A program made the translations under genes and the position numbers. From Nicotiana tabacum (Eukaryota > Streptophyta > Magnoliopsida > Solanales > Solanaceae), in NCBI RefSeq assembly GCF_000715075.1, contig NC_134095.1:61748419-61812418 (forward strand): a stretch of DNA of 64,000 bases, in the 5' to 3' direction. Below are positions 1-11,210 of this stretch, in pieces. Within the stretch, counting starts at the first letter, position 1. The number at the start of each line of letters is the position of its first letter. Below the pieces are notes generated by a model that saw only the letters and a list, made by a program, of their open reading frames with translations, had not been told where the DNA came from and searched no databases.

Positions 1-648
1 GAAAGGACTCTTGATGCGATAAGGACTGTTGCCTAAGAATATTTGCCTGCATATCTGATAGACATGAGTCACAAGATTCATGGAGTTCTTGGAACTTTAG
101 GATTGCAAGCAAACAAGAGTTAACTGTGTGTAGTACTCTCAAAGATCTCGGAGTATCGGGAAGTTAAATACTTTGCTTATGGACTGTGAAGACCATCCTT
201 TTGCACATTGGCTGAGGAAGTAATATCGCATTTTCAGTTCAACACTCAAGTTGATCATCAGTGTGTTCTGAAAGTCAATTTTTGAGTCAGTTTAGTCCAT
301 GTGTATTAGGAGATTGAGTTGTAATCAAGATGTTATTCAAAACATGTTAGTTGGAGTATTGTGTAAGTGTGCAAGACAGAGTAACTTGTAATTCATACAA
401 GAACTAGAAGTAGGAGAAGTGTGTGGGTATTGGTTTACAAGTCTTATAATTAGTACATTTGGCTCATTTGTTCTAATGAAGTTGAAGTTAAAATCCTACG
501 TGGTAGGTCGTAGTTTTTCCACCTTTGAGCCAGATGATTTTTCACATAAAAATAATTGTTCTTACTTTACTGTTTATTTTATTTACGCGTAAGGAGTAAG
601 ACAAAAAGTCAAGTTCTTTAGTAATTTATGAAGACACTCATATTAACA
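1..648 (+). repeat. Partial 5' LTR end of a Ty1/copia element
   Basis: The stretch ends in ATTAACA just before a methionine-tRNA primer-like site at 650-662 and a copia gag reading frame, as the U5 end of a copia LTR would. The start lies outside the window, so length and LTR identity cannot be judged. No protein frame of note is present. Calling it an LTR is inference from position; no second LTR copy is visible here. Confidence 0.5.
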
Positions 649-649
649 A

Positions 650-662
650 TTAGTATCAGAGC
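650..662 (+). other. Primer-binding site, tRNA-Met type (decayed)
   Basis: TTAGTATCAGAGC differs at one base from the usual copia site TGGTATCAGAGC and begins right after the putative LTR end. The same sequence recurs in the duplicated gag units near 43045 and 44348. Confidence 0.55.
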
Positions 663-708
663 AAGTTCTCTCAAACATCATTAATACCTAGAGAGATCTT
701 GGAAGAAA

Positions 709-1801
709 ATGAGTGCTCCACCTGGAATCAACGAAGGACAGTCAACTAGCAGACCACCTCTGTTTAATGAAAAATACTATAGTTGGTGGAAGGCAAGAAT
801 AGAGCATTTCCTAATGGCTGGGGACTATGAACTATGGACAATAGGTAATCAAGGACCACTAATTCCCACTAAACAAAATAGAAAAGATAAAACTATTCCC
901 AAAGACCCTTCTGGGCTTGTGGCAACATACTTTAGGATGATGGAAAAGAATGCAAAAGCCAAGAAGATTCTCATATGTGGACTTGATCCTGATGAGTATA
1001 ACAAGATATGTCTGCTCTAATGCAAAGGAGATCTGGGATGCACTTCAAAGTTCAAATTGCTCATGAAGGAACAAATCAAGTGAAGAGATCAAAAATTGAT
1101 TTACTCATTATAAATTATGAGCTCTTCACTTGAGGGAGTCTGAACCTATTCAGGAGATGATGACCAGGTTCATTATAATAATAAATGAACTAAATTCATT
1201 AAGAAAGGTATTTACCTCTGAGGAACTAGTCAACAAGGTTCTAAGGATTCTCCCTACATCATGGGAATCAACAGTCACTGCCATTCAGAAAGCAAAGGAG
1301 TTAGACAAGATTTCACTGGACGAGTTGATTGGAAACTTAAAGACTCATGCGATGAGAAAGCTGGAACTGCGCAAGGAGGAACCAAAAAGATAAGGCACAG
1401 GTTCTTAAGGCGTCTGAAGAAGATGAGTCTGACAATGATGAACTGGACCTAGCAATGTTTGCCAAGTTCAAAAGGTTCATGAAGAACTCCAAGAATGCAC
1501 CTAAAAGAGAAAACAATGGCAAACCTAAGTAGATTGACAAGTCTTCTTATGATGGGTGTTACAAGTATAATAAATTGGACCACATGGTCAATTATTTTCC
1601 AATGTGAAAAATTGAATGGAAGAAAGAAAGAGTCGAAAAAGAGAAAAAGGATAAGATGAAAGAGCTAGGTCTAAAAAAGGCAAAATTCTAGGCAGGGGAT
1701 TCATTGAGGCCATGAAATAAGCCTTTCTAGAAGCATATGAAGAAAGTGGAAGTGACAAAGACGAGGAGAAGGAAACAAGGTCATTAGTCTTTATGTTGTG
1801 A
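709..1801 (+). pseudogene. Ty1/copia gag fragment, frameshifted
   Basis: Gag packages copia RNA into cytoplasmic particles. Frame 709-1020 gives the N-terminal gag domain (PPLFNGKYYSWW-like core, here with NEKYYSWW; then DYELWTIGNQGP). It stops at CLL, and a second frame 1130-1393 gives the UBN2-type gag domain (PIQEMMTRF, LPTSWESTVTAI, LDELIGNLKTHAM). Further stops and shifts follow to about 1800, and no intact zinc knuckle is left. It is interrupted at 1840 by the outer Tat/Ogre element, and its continuation is at 42927. Near-identical copies lie at 43090-44168 and 44394-45530. It is a dead gene fragment; the family call is firm, the copia lineage is not assigned. Confidence 0.8.
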
Positions 1802-1834
1802 TTGACTCGCACTAGGCTGTTAAAGCTGCACCTC

Positions 1835-1839
1835 ATATA
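1835..1839. repeat. Target-site duplication ATATA, left (outer element)
   Basis: ATATA directly precedes the left LTR and recurs directly after the right LTR at 42922-42926. A 5-bp duplication is normal for Ty3/gypsy integrases. Confidence 0.9.
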
Positions 1840-1928
1840 TGTCGCGCCCCCTTTTTCTTGCGAAATCGGGCTTGTGACATTTGGGAGGACAACTCGTTCC
1901 CTCTTGGGAATCGGGTTTTGGAACTTGA

Positions 1929-1938
1929 AGAGTCGCCA
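1929..1938 (-). other. Second primer-complement core inside U5 (outer, left)
   Basis: AGAGTCGCCA equals the core of the canonical primer site on the same strand and lies 89 nt from the LTR end. The right LTR has it at 38770-38779. See findings. Confidence 0.6.
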
Positions 1939-2020
1939 CCTAATGATTAAGTGCATTAGGACACTAAGAAGGGTTCGAGTTTGAAGAACCAGAGTTTGGG
2001 TAAAGGCTAGAAATTATCTC

Positions 2021-2045
2021 GAGGGGAAGGTGTTAGGCACCCCTC
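2021..2045 (-). other. U5 constant-loop hairpin (outer, left)
   Basis: GAGGGG and CCCCTC form a perfect 6-bp stem around the 13-nt loop AAGGTGTTAGGCA. The same loop with different stems occurs in the inner LTRs and the solo LTR. The right-LTR copy is at 38862-38886. Confidence 0.6.
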
Positions 2046-3050
2046 AAGATCCACTAGTGTGGTTCTCAGCCATGTTACAATTGTGACTTCACATAATCAA
2101 GTAAGCAATTAGGGCCTCAAATAGAAGGGGATTTTCACATCTTATTGCAAGCAAATTGAAAGATTGAAGAGAGTAAAGAAAGCAGAAATTTTCGGATAAT
2201 AAAACAAGTTAAAAGAAAGGGGGGGTCCTAGGTTTACAAACAATATGGATCACATCAATGCAATACCCGGCAATCGCTCCTCAGAAGAGGGGTTGCACGT
2301 GGTATTAGCGCACCAGTCATCATATCTATATCTACCCTTCCCATCCCGTTAAGGTAGTAAAGCGCAGAATGGTGTCGTTACTTATTGCATGCTAGTACCC
2401 GCCCCAATCTTATCAGTCCCAAAGGCATTTGGGACTACTAGTCCTAAAGGAAGGGAAATTTGGCTTTTCCGAGTTTTAAAAGGATAAAATTCTGGGGCGA
2501 CAATCAAAACATATAAGGCAGGTATGGGGAGAACACACAACAATTTGAAGGGCTCAAACAGGCCTCCTCATTTAAAGAAACAAATTGGCTAGCATGACTT
2601 ACAAGTACTGGTTATGATCTAAAATCAAATTAAGCGTAGGATAGGCTGATTCATCACATATTTCTCAGATGAGGAGTCCGAATTAGCCTTCCCTGGTTGT
2701 AATTTATCAAAGATTGATGCAGTTAATTAATTACCTAATGGTTTGCCAAAGTGAGACCTACATGCATGATATCTAACAGTGCTTACTTCGATTTTAAAGA
2801 AGGCTTACTGATCATAGAAAACACATAAGTTCTGCAGATGTTAGACGACATTACCACTGATTTTAGACTTGTAGATGAAATAAACGAATCAGATTCAACT
2901 GGTTATTCCTATAGGCATGCCTTCTAGGCGTTGTTGATTTTAAGACGATTATGAAAGTGCAGGAGTCCTATAGACATGGTATCTAGAATGAAACTTATTA
3001 TTACTTAACCTATAACTGTTTGCCTAAGGATAGATGTAAAAATGTAGAAA

Positions 3051-3215
3051 TGCAGAAACTATAGGCAGGATTTCTATATGACGTGCATGAATGCAGAAAA
3101 CTATAGGCATGATTTCTATATGATGTGCAAGAATGCAGAAAACGTATAGGCAGGATTGCTATATGACGTGCATGGACGCAGAAAACTATAGGCAGGATTT
3201 CTATATATGCAGAGG
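3051..3215. repeat. Short tandem repeat in outer LTR, about 42 bp, ~4 copies
   Basis: The unit contains GCAGAAAACTATAGGCAGGA followed by TTTCTATATGACGTGCATG. The right LTR carries the same array near 39890-40100 with one extra degenerate unit. Confidence 0.8.
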
Positions 3216-4184
3216 TTAAGCTACAACACCTATGAGCATGCCGTCTACCCTTTGCATACATAAGTGACCCTCCCCTTTTCACTTATCACCCCAAAAGTTC
3301 ATTACAAAGTTATTACAACATAGTACAGACCAGAATGAATTAAGAAAAGTAAATTACATCAGAAATTAAGCTACAACCAAGGAGCGTAATGCAGACTCAA
3401 GGTCCAACAATATGAGGTGAACCAACTTACAGGATTAGGTTTCTAAAGCCTTCTCTTATTTGGGATGTGTCAAAGTTCCTCAAGAGCCTCAAATGGACTC
3501 CGGGCACTGCTTACAACCCAAATATATTGTAGATTAAGAGCATAGTGTAGTGTGGAAATGCCAGCCCTCAGATGTCCAAGTTCAGAGGGAACTCAAGGTC
3601 CCAAAGAAAGGCTCATAAGAGGGGGGCAGAACTTAGAATATAAGAATAAGTGTAAGTGCATAGAGTGGGAATTAGGGAGAGCCATGGCAGGCTGGTGGTC
3701 ATGCCCAACAATCAGGAGTGCTGGCACACCCCTGACTAGCCTATTAGCTACATTTTGAGAGTTGGGATCCATTGAGGATCAGGTTCAGTCCTAAGCAGCA
3801 ATGTGGATGCTGTCAGACCACGATCCTTAACTCAAACACATAGAAGGGAGTGGGGTATAGAGAGTTCATAAAAAACAGCAGATGCAAAGAGAAAGTAGCA
3901 TTATCAATACATAACATGAACAACAAAGTAGACAGGAGTATAGCAACTATAAAATAAACACATAGGGATGGTGCTGAAATCGAAATTAAGGCATACCAGT
4001 TTCAGGGAAACAAATAAGTGAAAGTTGAAGTCTTGTAAACCAAATTGCAAGCAAACAGTACAAAAGATCTCAGAAGAGAGTAGAGTATTGAAAGAGTATT
4101 GTAATTGAGAGGTGTGTGTAAAGTGTTGAATTCAAAGTGTTGAACTGAAGGTTTAAGGTGTCTAAGTGCAGAAGGGTCGTGCCC

Positions 4185-4193
4185 CTTTTATAG
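4185..4193 (-). promoter_or_regulatory. TATA box of the outer 3' LTR
   Basis: CTATAAAAG on the minus strand, followed by GGGGCACGACCC. It is the best core promoter in this LTR and is conserved in the other copy at 41075-41083. It implies U3 to the right and R-U5 to the left, consistent with the minus-strand genes. Confidence 0.65.
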
Positions 4194-6360
4194 TGCAGAA
4201 AACAAGTAAGAAAATGTAAGGGAATAGTTTGCAATCAATCATATAGAATCTCCCTTCAATTAAGGGATTCTGATTTCAAACGGGTAGAAGACAATTAAGG
4301 AAAGAATTGGATTAAAATCTTTTCCAAAGTAGTACAAGAAGGGTAAATACACAGGGTTTATTTAAGGCAAAAGTCCAATGGTACACAGTTTGTGAAAAAT
4401 AAGGAAAGGCAATCAATCATTAGCTAGTAAAAATCAGAAATTGAGTTCAATTCGAATGAACCAAGTCGGAAAAAGATAAAGGAGGTTCAATCAAAGAAAA
4501 TCAATAACAATCAATCAAACCCCCATTAGAGGATTTCAGAAAACCTTTTGAAAGCAGAGTTTCTTATATATAAAGCATACAAATATGTGAATCAAGAAGG
4601 AACTGTCATGTTACTTAGAAAAGAGTCTAACATAGAAAGGTTCAGAATCATAAGCAAAGGGATACAAGTTCAGTTTGTAGACTCATAATGAGTATGAGAG
4701 TCCAGGGTCCCAAAGTAGAACCCTAGTCCAAGATAAAACTTTCCAAAACCCAAAGCCTAGGGTTTTCAACTTTAATCAGAAGCAAAGACGAAAGGACAGA
4801 TAACAGGCTCAGAGGTCCCTTTCAGAGACTCATGAGAAACAAACAGACATGATACACAGTCAAGAGCATGGAGAACACATTTTGAGAAAAACTCAGAACT
4901 TAAACAAGTTCAGAAGAAAAAGTGATACCAACTTAAGAAGCGGTAGATGAAACACATTTAGCAAGAACACGAACAGAGTCCAGTAAAGCAAACAAAATTG
5001 AAGAACTTAACAGTAAACACATATAGTAGAAGAGTAATGAAAACATAACAAGGATAAACATGTGAGCACAAGAGTAACATGTATAAAATAAAAGTAGAAG
5101 GACAGTACATGTGTAGTAAAAAAGAGTCACCCGAGCATGATATATACAAACACACATAAAGAAAAGAAGAGGAAGAATCAGAACGATGTTTTTGAAAAAC
5201 CTTTCAAAAACCCTAAATCGAAGACAAACGATTTTGAAAAGAAAATTTGGGGAAAACACTGTAAATGTCAAGTAAAGCATAGATACATCACAAATCTAAG
5301 CAAACAAAGAGAGAAAGAACCTCGAAAAGCTTAGGGTTTCGGCGAAACCCTAGAAATGAGAAAGACTTGGAAGAAGGTCCGATCTTAAGTCGGATGAGTT
5401 AGAATCAGGCTCCTAATGCTTGAATATGCCGGAGCATGGCCGAAGAAGCCATAGGACTGCAGATCTGAGAAGGATCTGAAGAGAGACAACGGAGTCGGGC
5501 CTCGAAGTTTCGAACAACCATGGTTTGATGGTGGAGGGGGGTGAGTACCAACCATCCATGGCCTGAGAAGCCATGGATTCCGGTGAAAGGCGGTTGAAAA
5601 GGGGTCAGAGACAGCTAGGGTTCCGAAGAACCTTCGAGAGAGTTCGAGGGTGGAGAGCATTCAAAGGCGGCTGGCTAAACAAAAATGGGGACTAGGGTAA
5701 GGTTTGGGGAATTAAAAATAGGAAAGGGGGGATCGTGACCGTTGATCAGATTGATCAACGGTCTGGATTAAAACAGCCTTGGGTTGAGTAGTTAAATGGG
5801 TCAAAGAGTATGGAATTGGGCTGGTCTTAATTTGGGCAGAATTGGGGTCAAATTGGGGTTAAAATTGAAAGGAAATGAGGCTGTAATTGAAATAGAAATA
5901 GGCTAAATGTTAAATAGCCAGTTTTGCCTTTTATTTTATAAAAAATAGTGAAAATGATTTTAAAAGAAAATTAAAAGTACTGAGCCAATTAATAATATAT
6001 AAATATCAATTTAAAAATACTGGAATCAATTTTACAATTATAAAATGCTATTACTCTTAAAATAGGCTATAATTGCAATTGCATGCAATTTAATCTATTA
6101 AATACCAAATAAATTTGTAAAAATATACAAAAATTATCTTAACTATATTTTGGTATAAATATGGGAATAAAATAAATTATTCACCAAAATTGATGATTTT
6201 GGGAATAATTAAGGATTTAGTACTGCTAAAATGGATAGTAAATTGATTTTAAAAACTCTTCAAAAGATCGGAAAAATACTAAAACACTTGGGTATGCTTA
6301 TGTACGCATATATATGCTATTTTGTATATAAAATACATAGGAAAAAATTGGGTATCAACA

Positions 6361-6374
6361 GCTGCCCCTCTTTA
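6361..6374 (-). other. Polypurine tract (outer element)
   Basis: On the minus strand this reads TAAAGAGGGGCAGC, directly next to the 3' LTR. It is where plus-strand DNA synthesis would be primed. The inner element has almost the same tract at 11034-11050. Confidence 0.8.
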
Positions 6375-6474
6375 CTCGGGAAGGATGAAAGAGTTGTCGG
6401 GTAAATATATGATGGCCAATTTTTTACCGAATGAAACGATTTGAAGAATTTTGACCGAGCTCTGGTCCCTGAGC

Positions 6475-6520
6475 TGACTACATATCCCTGGTCTTATAGG
6501 AATCAAGCCATATATAGTTC
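6475..6520 (-). other. CTACGTATC...GTAGTTC module, copy A
   Basis: Copy A of the recurrent module, 101 bp from the purine tract. Outer arms CTACATAT and ATATATAG pair with one plus-strand C/A opposition that is a G-U pair in the element's RNA. The inner stem is short. See findings. Confidence 0.55.
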
Positions 6521-7097
6521 AGTATCCATTGGCGGAATATACCGATGGAGATTTCAAAAAGCGAACGCGATGTTTGGGTTGAGAAGGATGGTCAGAGTCT
6601 GATAGACTGCGGGAACTGGAGCGAGATTGCCCCTGCTGAGACATCCGTTGCTACTCGGTTTACCTACAAGTGAGCATATATTGTGCATAAATTTAAACGT
6701 GATGCAAGTTCCCATTGGACCATGAATGCTGTCCTCGGACGGTTAGGATGACGTCCTCAGACCATGACGTCCTGGGCCATGAAGCGTATGATAAAGGATT
6801 CGCAAGCTATGAAATAATGTTCTCGGGCTATGAGAATGATGCCTCCGAACTATGATGCCTTTGAATAATGATATGCAAGAGATAAAATGAGGTCCTCAGG
6901 CCATGTCTTGGCGTTCTCGGGCTATGCAAATGGTGCCTCCGAACAATGACTCCTTCGGACAATTTGGCGATCTTTCAGCCCATGAAATGCAGAAGGTGGC
7001 GATATTTCAGCCAATGCAAGACGTAAATAAAAGGTGGCGATATTTCAGCCTATGCAAGAGCGATAAAGTGGCGATATTTCAGTCATGCTGGATGGAG
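6521..7097 (-). repeat. Outer element 3' untranslated region with degenerate short repeats
   Basis: No gene is seen. From about 6715 there are degenerate repeats of GTCCTC(A/G)GACCATGA type, and from 6995 three copies of GGTGGCGATATTTCAGCC. They continue the array that resumes at 27682 beyond the nested insertion. The position between pol and 3' LTR is where Tat/Ogre elements usually carry tandem repeats. Confidence 0.6.
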
Positions 7098-7102
7098 ACA
7101 GT
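7098..7102. repeat. Target-site duplication ACAGT, left (inner element)
   Basis: ACAGT precedes the left inner LTR and recurs at 27682-27686 after the right one. The neighbouring array unit at 27738-27760 shows the intact site GATGGAGACAGTGCTTAG. Confidence 0.93.
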
Positions 7103-7192
7103 TGTCACACCTCCTTTTTCCGTACCCGCGAGGGTACAAGGGAGTTTTTTTTCAATTAAAGGACAATCAAAACGGGATTTGTTTATTTATTT

Positions 7193-7203
7193 CAGAGTCG
7201 CCA
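7193..7203 (-). other. Second primer-complement core inside U5 (inner, left)
   Basis: CAGAGTCGCCA is identical to the core of the primer site at 23732-23749 and lies 90 nt from the LTR end. The right LTR copy is at 23843-23853. Confidence 0.65.
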
Positions 7204-7316
7204 CTTGGGAGATTTAGGGTGTCCCAAGTCACCAATTTTAATCCCGAATCGAGGAAAAGAATGACTCCATATTACAGTCTGCGTACCAGAAATCCGGATA
7301 AGGAATTCTGTTAACC

Positions 7317-7341
7317 CGGGAGAAGGTGTTAGGCATTCCCG
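7317..7341 (-). other. U5 constant-loop hairpin (inner, left)
   Basis: CGGGA and TCCCG pair around the loop AAGGTGTTAGGCA. In the right LTR (23967-23991) the stem reads CAGGA and TCCCG; the change gives a U-G pair in the sense RNA and so keeps the stem. Confidence 0.6.
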
Positions 7342-8580
7342 AGTTCCGTGGTTCTAGCACGGTCGCTCAACTGTCATATTCGGCTTATTTATCTGATTTT
7401 AATACAATTGTGAACTGATGTGCCAATTTTAACTTTTTAATCGCTTTATTATTATTGTTTTTAAAAGAAATGTGAACATCGCTTAAAACACGTCTTTGGA
7501 CTGCGTCACATGAAATGCACCCACAATCCGGAACTCGTTTTATTTGATGTTTTGGGATTTGGATTCGGGTCGCATGAAATGCACACCCAGGCTTAAGAAA
7601 GTAAAATATTAAACACGCGACTAAAGAGACTATCGCGTTATTATTTTGGGAAGACCGTGAAATTCGCTAAACAGTCCTTCCGAATTCTAATTAAACCATA
7701 CATTTTTGTGAGGGCCCCGCAATCTATACGTTTTATTTGGCGAGACTCGTCTCATTTTTATTTTAAAGGATAAACCTACAATGACTATATTTTCTATTAA
7801 GTTCGTCTCTAAAATAAAAGAAAATCTCTTAATTATTTACATGCTGAAAAACGTAACTTATTAGTTATTAGTTTACGGCTAATGCGAATGGAAAATTGCG
7901 ATCGAGTTTGTACAAAGAAAAACTGCTTTCATTTTATATTCTGTTATTCAATAATACTAGAACATGAGATTGACCATAATATCAAAACAAATTAATTATT
8001 CTCCGATTAATTTAAACTAACATTATTAGATGAAGAAAGTATACATATGTAACCTCATTATTCATTAATCATTCAACTACATCTTTATACGAAGAAAGAA
8101 AAATTATATTCAACCACAAATCTAAACAGGAGGAATTCAACAGGAACAAAGCCTGATTAATATTTCATTTTTGCTTCAAGCCGAGATTGTACAAATGTGT
8201 ACCTGGAAACAGCAGTACAAGAACAAAAGAAGTAGGAGTCAGCGGCAATAATACTACAGCAACAGCAGGTTCAGCAACACCGCAAACCAGTAACAACCAG
8301 TAGAATAACCCAGTAACAGATTGAAAACTCAACAATACCAAAGTGCAATTGTAGTCAAAGCAGAAGAGAGACGGATACAAGATGCAGTAGTTTACTGATT
8401 TTCAATAACACTCAAGAAAAGACAAACGGAATTTATTCAAGTAGAAGTTCAAGTTGTCTTTCTCTTTTACTCTCTAACACTCTTGAAATTTTCCAGAATG
8501 TATTACTCTCAAAAATATTCTCCCAATAATCTCTAAGTCTTCCTCAATGTTTTTTGTCCATTTAATGTGTCAAATGACCC

Positions 8581-8590
8581 TATATATATA
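8581..8590 (-). promoter_or_regulatory. TATA box of the inner 3' LTR
   Basis: TATATATATA, read on the minus strand and followed by GGGTCATTTGACAC. The same run is in the other LTR at 25231-25240. Confidence 0.6.
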
Positions 8591-10488
8591 GCAAGACAAG
8601 TCTTCAATTCCCAACCCAATTATTCCCTCAATGGCATGCTTTGTCCCCACTATTAAATGTCTTCTTTATTGTACACCTTGTCCCCCATGCCTACATTAAA
8701 TAAATACCACATTCCCAACCCATTATAATTTGTCCCCCATGCTTAACATAAACAAATGCAATATTTCCTCCCATTATATTTTGTCTTGTCCCCCATTATG
8801 TTAAACAATTACATCAAACACCACCCCATCATATTTTGTCCCCCATGCCTACATAAACAATTATAATAATGTTCAATTACCAAACTACCCCTCCGACCTT
8901 ATTGCAATTACCATTTTACCCCTGAACGGATTGCAATTTACCAAATTACCCCATCAGCTCTAAACACTCAATTAATCATAACTTGACCAAAATATAGTCA
9001 AGATGACCAATTTCTCAACAATCTTCAACAACAAATTACATGAACATGATGAACAACACAACTTCAAATTAATGGGAATAAATCAACCATATCGGGAACC
9101 AATCCTGGTTAATTTAGACCATCAATGGATGAACAAAGAGACAATAATACAAACAACAATATGCATGATTCAAATTAAATCAACAAATCACAAACAAACA
9201 TAAACTCACATTAAATCACTGGATTTAAACATGAACTTCAAACAAAGATGAACATGAATTAAATCTGTTTTTAAGCAACAAACATGACGGATTCACATGA
9301 CTCAAACAATATTAATAATTTCTGGAAAATACATAACAACATGAAACAAATTGAAAAAAATAATTAATTAAATTTCAATTTGAATCCAACAATCATTAAA
9401 CTAACAAATATTTACCTAAACAATAATACAAACATGAAATAAACATGAAAAATAACTAATTAACTTCCATTTGAAATCTGAAAATTAATTCAACAAAAAT
9501 ACATGAACATGAACAAAACCAAGAATCAAATATCTAACCATGGACATGAACAAAACAAACATTTGCCGATTTTATATTCGAAAATATCAAAACAAAATAC
9601 GGACAAAATAAAACTCAAAAATTACTAACCGGAGATGAACAACGACGAATTCGATTGTATGGACTGTTTCGACAAACCTCAAATGGGAATAAATCTGTCC
9701 GGACTCAACGACTAACTCGACGACGAACTCGACTTTAAGAAGTACGTCGAAACAGTAACGGCAAACACCACAAAAGCTATGATGGTTTGGGAAGGTTTTC
9801 CGGTGGGCTCGACATCATCGTGAATGGGAAGAGGCAGAAGAAGCTGGTCGACGAGGGCAAAGCTGAAGAAGATGAAACAGTAGCAGCAGCATGATGGGTC
9901 TGTTTGGCTTGAGGACGTCGAGCAGCTGTTCGTCGAGGAGGAAGATGAAGCAGCAGCTCGGAGACAACTTGGCCATGGCGATGCTCAAGCTGAAGAAGAC
10001 GAAGTGAGGCAGAACAGGAGCAGCTGGTCGACGACGTCCATGGCGGAACGGGCTGGACGACGAGGGCAGTGACGGAGTAGGGTTGAGGATGAAGAAGAAC
10101 AAACAATGAAGGTGTTCGACGGAGGGCTCGTCGCTGGTTCAAAGAAGATGGAGGCAGCGGGCAGTCCATGGTCGGCGTTTAGGGTGGTGTTGACGACGGG
10201 CAACGACGACGAGGGGGGGACTGTTTGGTCGAAGGACTGGACGACGAGGGAGCAGCGGGGTTATGGTCAGTGACGACGATGGTTATGGGTTTTGCCTGTT
10301 CAACAGGTGGTGGAAGGGGTAGCCATGGATGGGGTCTTTGAGCTTTTGGAGAAGAAGGAGCAAAAATGGGTGTGGGGGGCGGATGTTTTCTTAGTTTTTA
10401 GGGTTTTTTGGTTTTTTTTATTTTTTTGTTTTGTTTTGTGTTTTGACAAAATGAAGAAGGGATGTTGGGTTAATGGGTCAATGGGGCG

Positions 10489-10506
10489 GACCGGGTCGAC
10501 CCGGTC
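10489..10506. other. 18-bp perfect palindrome in U3
   Basis: GACCGGGTCGACCCGGTC is its own reverse complement. It recurs at 27138-27155, and its 16-bp core at 15290-15305 in the solo LTR, inside a U3 block that is otherwise diverging. It could be a protein-binding site; no function is shown. Confidence 0.6.
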
Positions 10507-11033
10507 TGAAGTGGACTGGGTCATGGGGAAGATTGAGAAATTATTTGGGCCTGGGGTTGAAATTTGAAGAAGTGGCCCAATCCGATTTTTCTTTGTATTT
10601 TTGTTCTCTTTTCTTCTTTCATTTTTCTAAAACTAAATTTTAAAAATACTTAAATTATTATTAAGCTCTAAATTAAGTTATAAAAGCGCAAATTAACTCC
10701 CAATAACAATTAACACACAATTAAGTAATAATTAAGCATAAAATTGTTCATTTGGACATTAAATGCTAAAAATGCAAAAGATGCCTATTTTTGTAATTTT
10801 TAATTTTTTTAAAACTCATTTAATTACTAACAATTATAGAATTAAATCCTACATGCAAAATGCGACATATTTTTATATTTTTTTTTTAATTTAACAAATA
10901 AGCAAACACAGACAAATACAAATAATTATCCAAAAATATCACAAAAATACTCAAAATTCCACACCAAGGAAAATCATTTTATTTTGCATTTTTTGGAGTA
11001 TTTCTCATATAGGGCAAAAATCACGTGCTTACA

Positions 11034-11050
11034 GCTGCCCCTCTTTGCCC
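11034..11050 (-). other. Polypurine tract (inner element)
   Basis: The minus strand reads GGGCAAAGAGGGGCAGC next to the 3' LTR, matching the outer element's tract in its last 14 bases but one. Confidence 0.85.
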
Positions 11051-11162
11051 GGAGACACGAAGGGTTTTCGTGCAAAGATAAAGCGAGCGATTTTTGCCCA
11101 TCCGAGTACTCCGTGTGAAGCATTTTTTGAAAAAGATTTAACCGAACCTTTGCTTCAAAGGT

Positions 11163-11210
11163 CTCCTACATATCCCTGGCTAAAGGGGAATCAGGTTAAT
11201 GTAGTTCGGG
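11163..11210 (-). other. CTACGTATC...GTAGTTC module, copy B
   Basis: Outer arms CTACAT and ATGTAG pair fully although both differ from the CTACG/CGTAG of the other copies. The inner stem is TCCC/GGGA. It lies 113 bp from the purine tract, as copy A does in the outer element. Confidence 0.6.

Larger units (their letters stand above)
1840..6360 (-). repeat. 3' LTR of the outer element
   Basis: It starts TGTCGCGCCCCC and ends GGGTATCAACA on the plus strand (TG...CA) and aligns over its length with 38681-42921. Compared with the right copy, it lacks about 50 bp after 3210 but keeps about 330 bp after 5615 that the right copy has lost. It holds a TATA box on the minus strand, a short tandem repeat at 3051-3215 and several AAACCCTA motifs. 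Long frames inside it have no recognisable domain. Confidence 0.92.
7103..11033 (-). repeat. 3' LTR of the inner element
   Basis: It begins TGTCACACCTCC and ends CACGTGCTTACA, and matches 23754-27681 almost base for base. It carries a minus-strand TATA run at 8581-8590, which makes 8590-11033 U3 and 7103 to about 8560 R-U5. The GC-rich part at 9640-10300 and the frames in it are U3, not genes. Confidence 0.95.

Noticed and set aside
6361..6374. GCTGCCCCTCTTT after the left LTRs as a plus-strand primer-binding site
   Set aside because: Its reverse complement is a purine tract and the genes are on the minus strand, so it marks the 3' side; the real primer sites are at 23732 and 38660.
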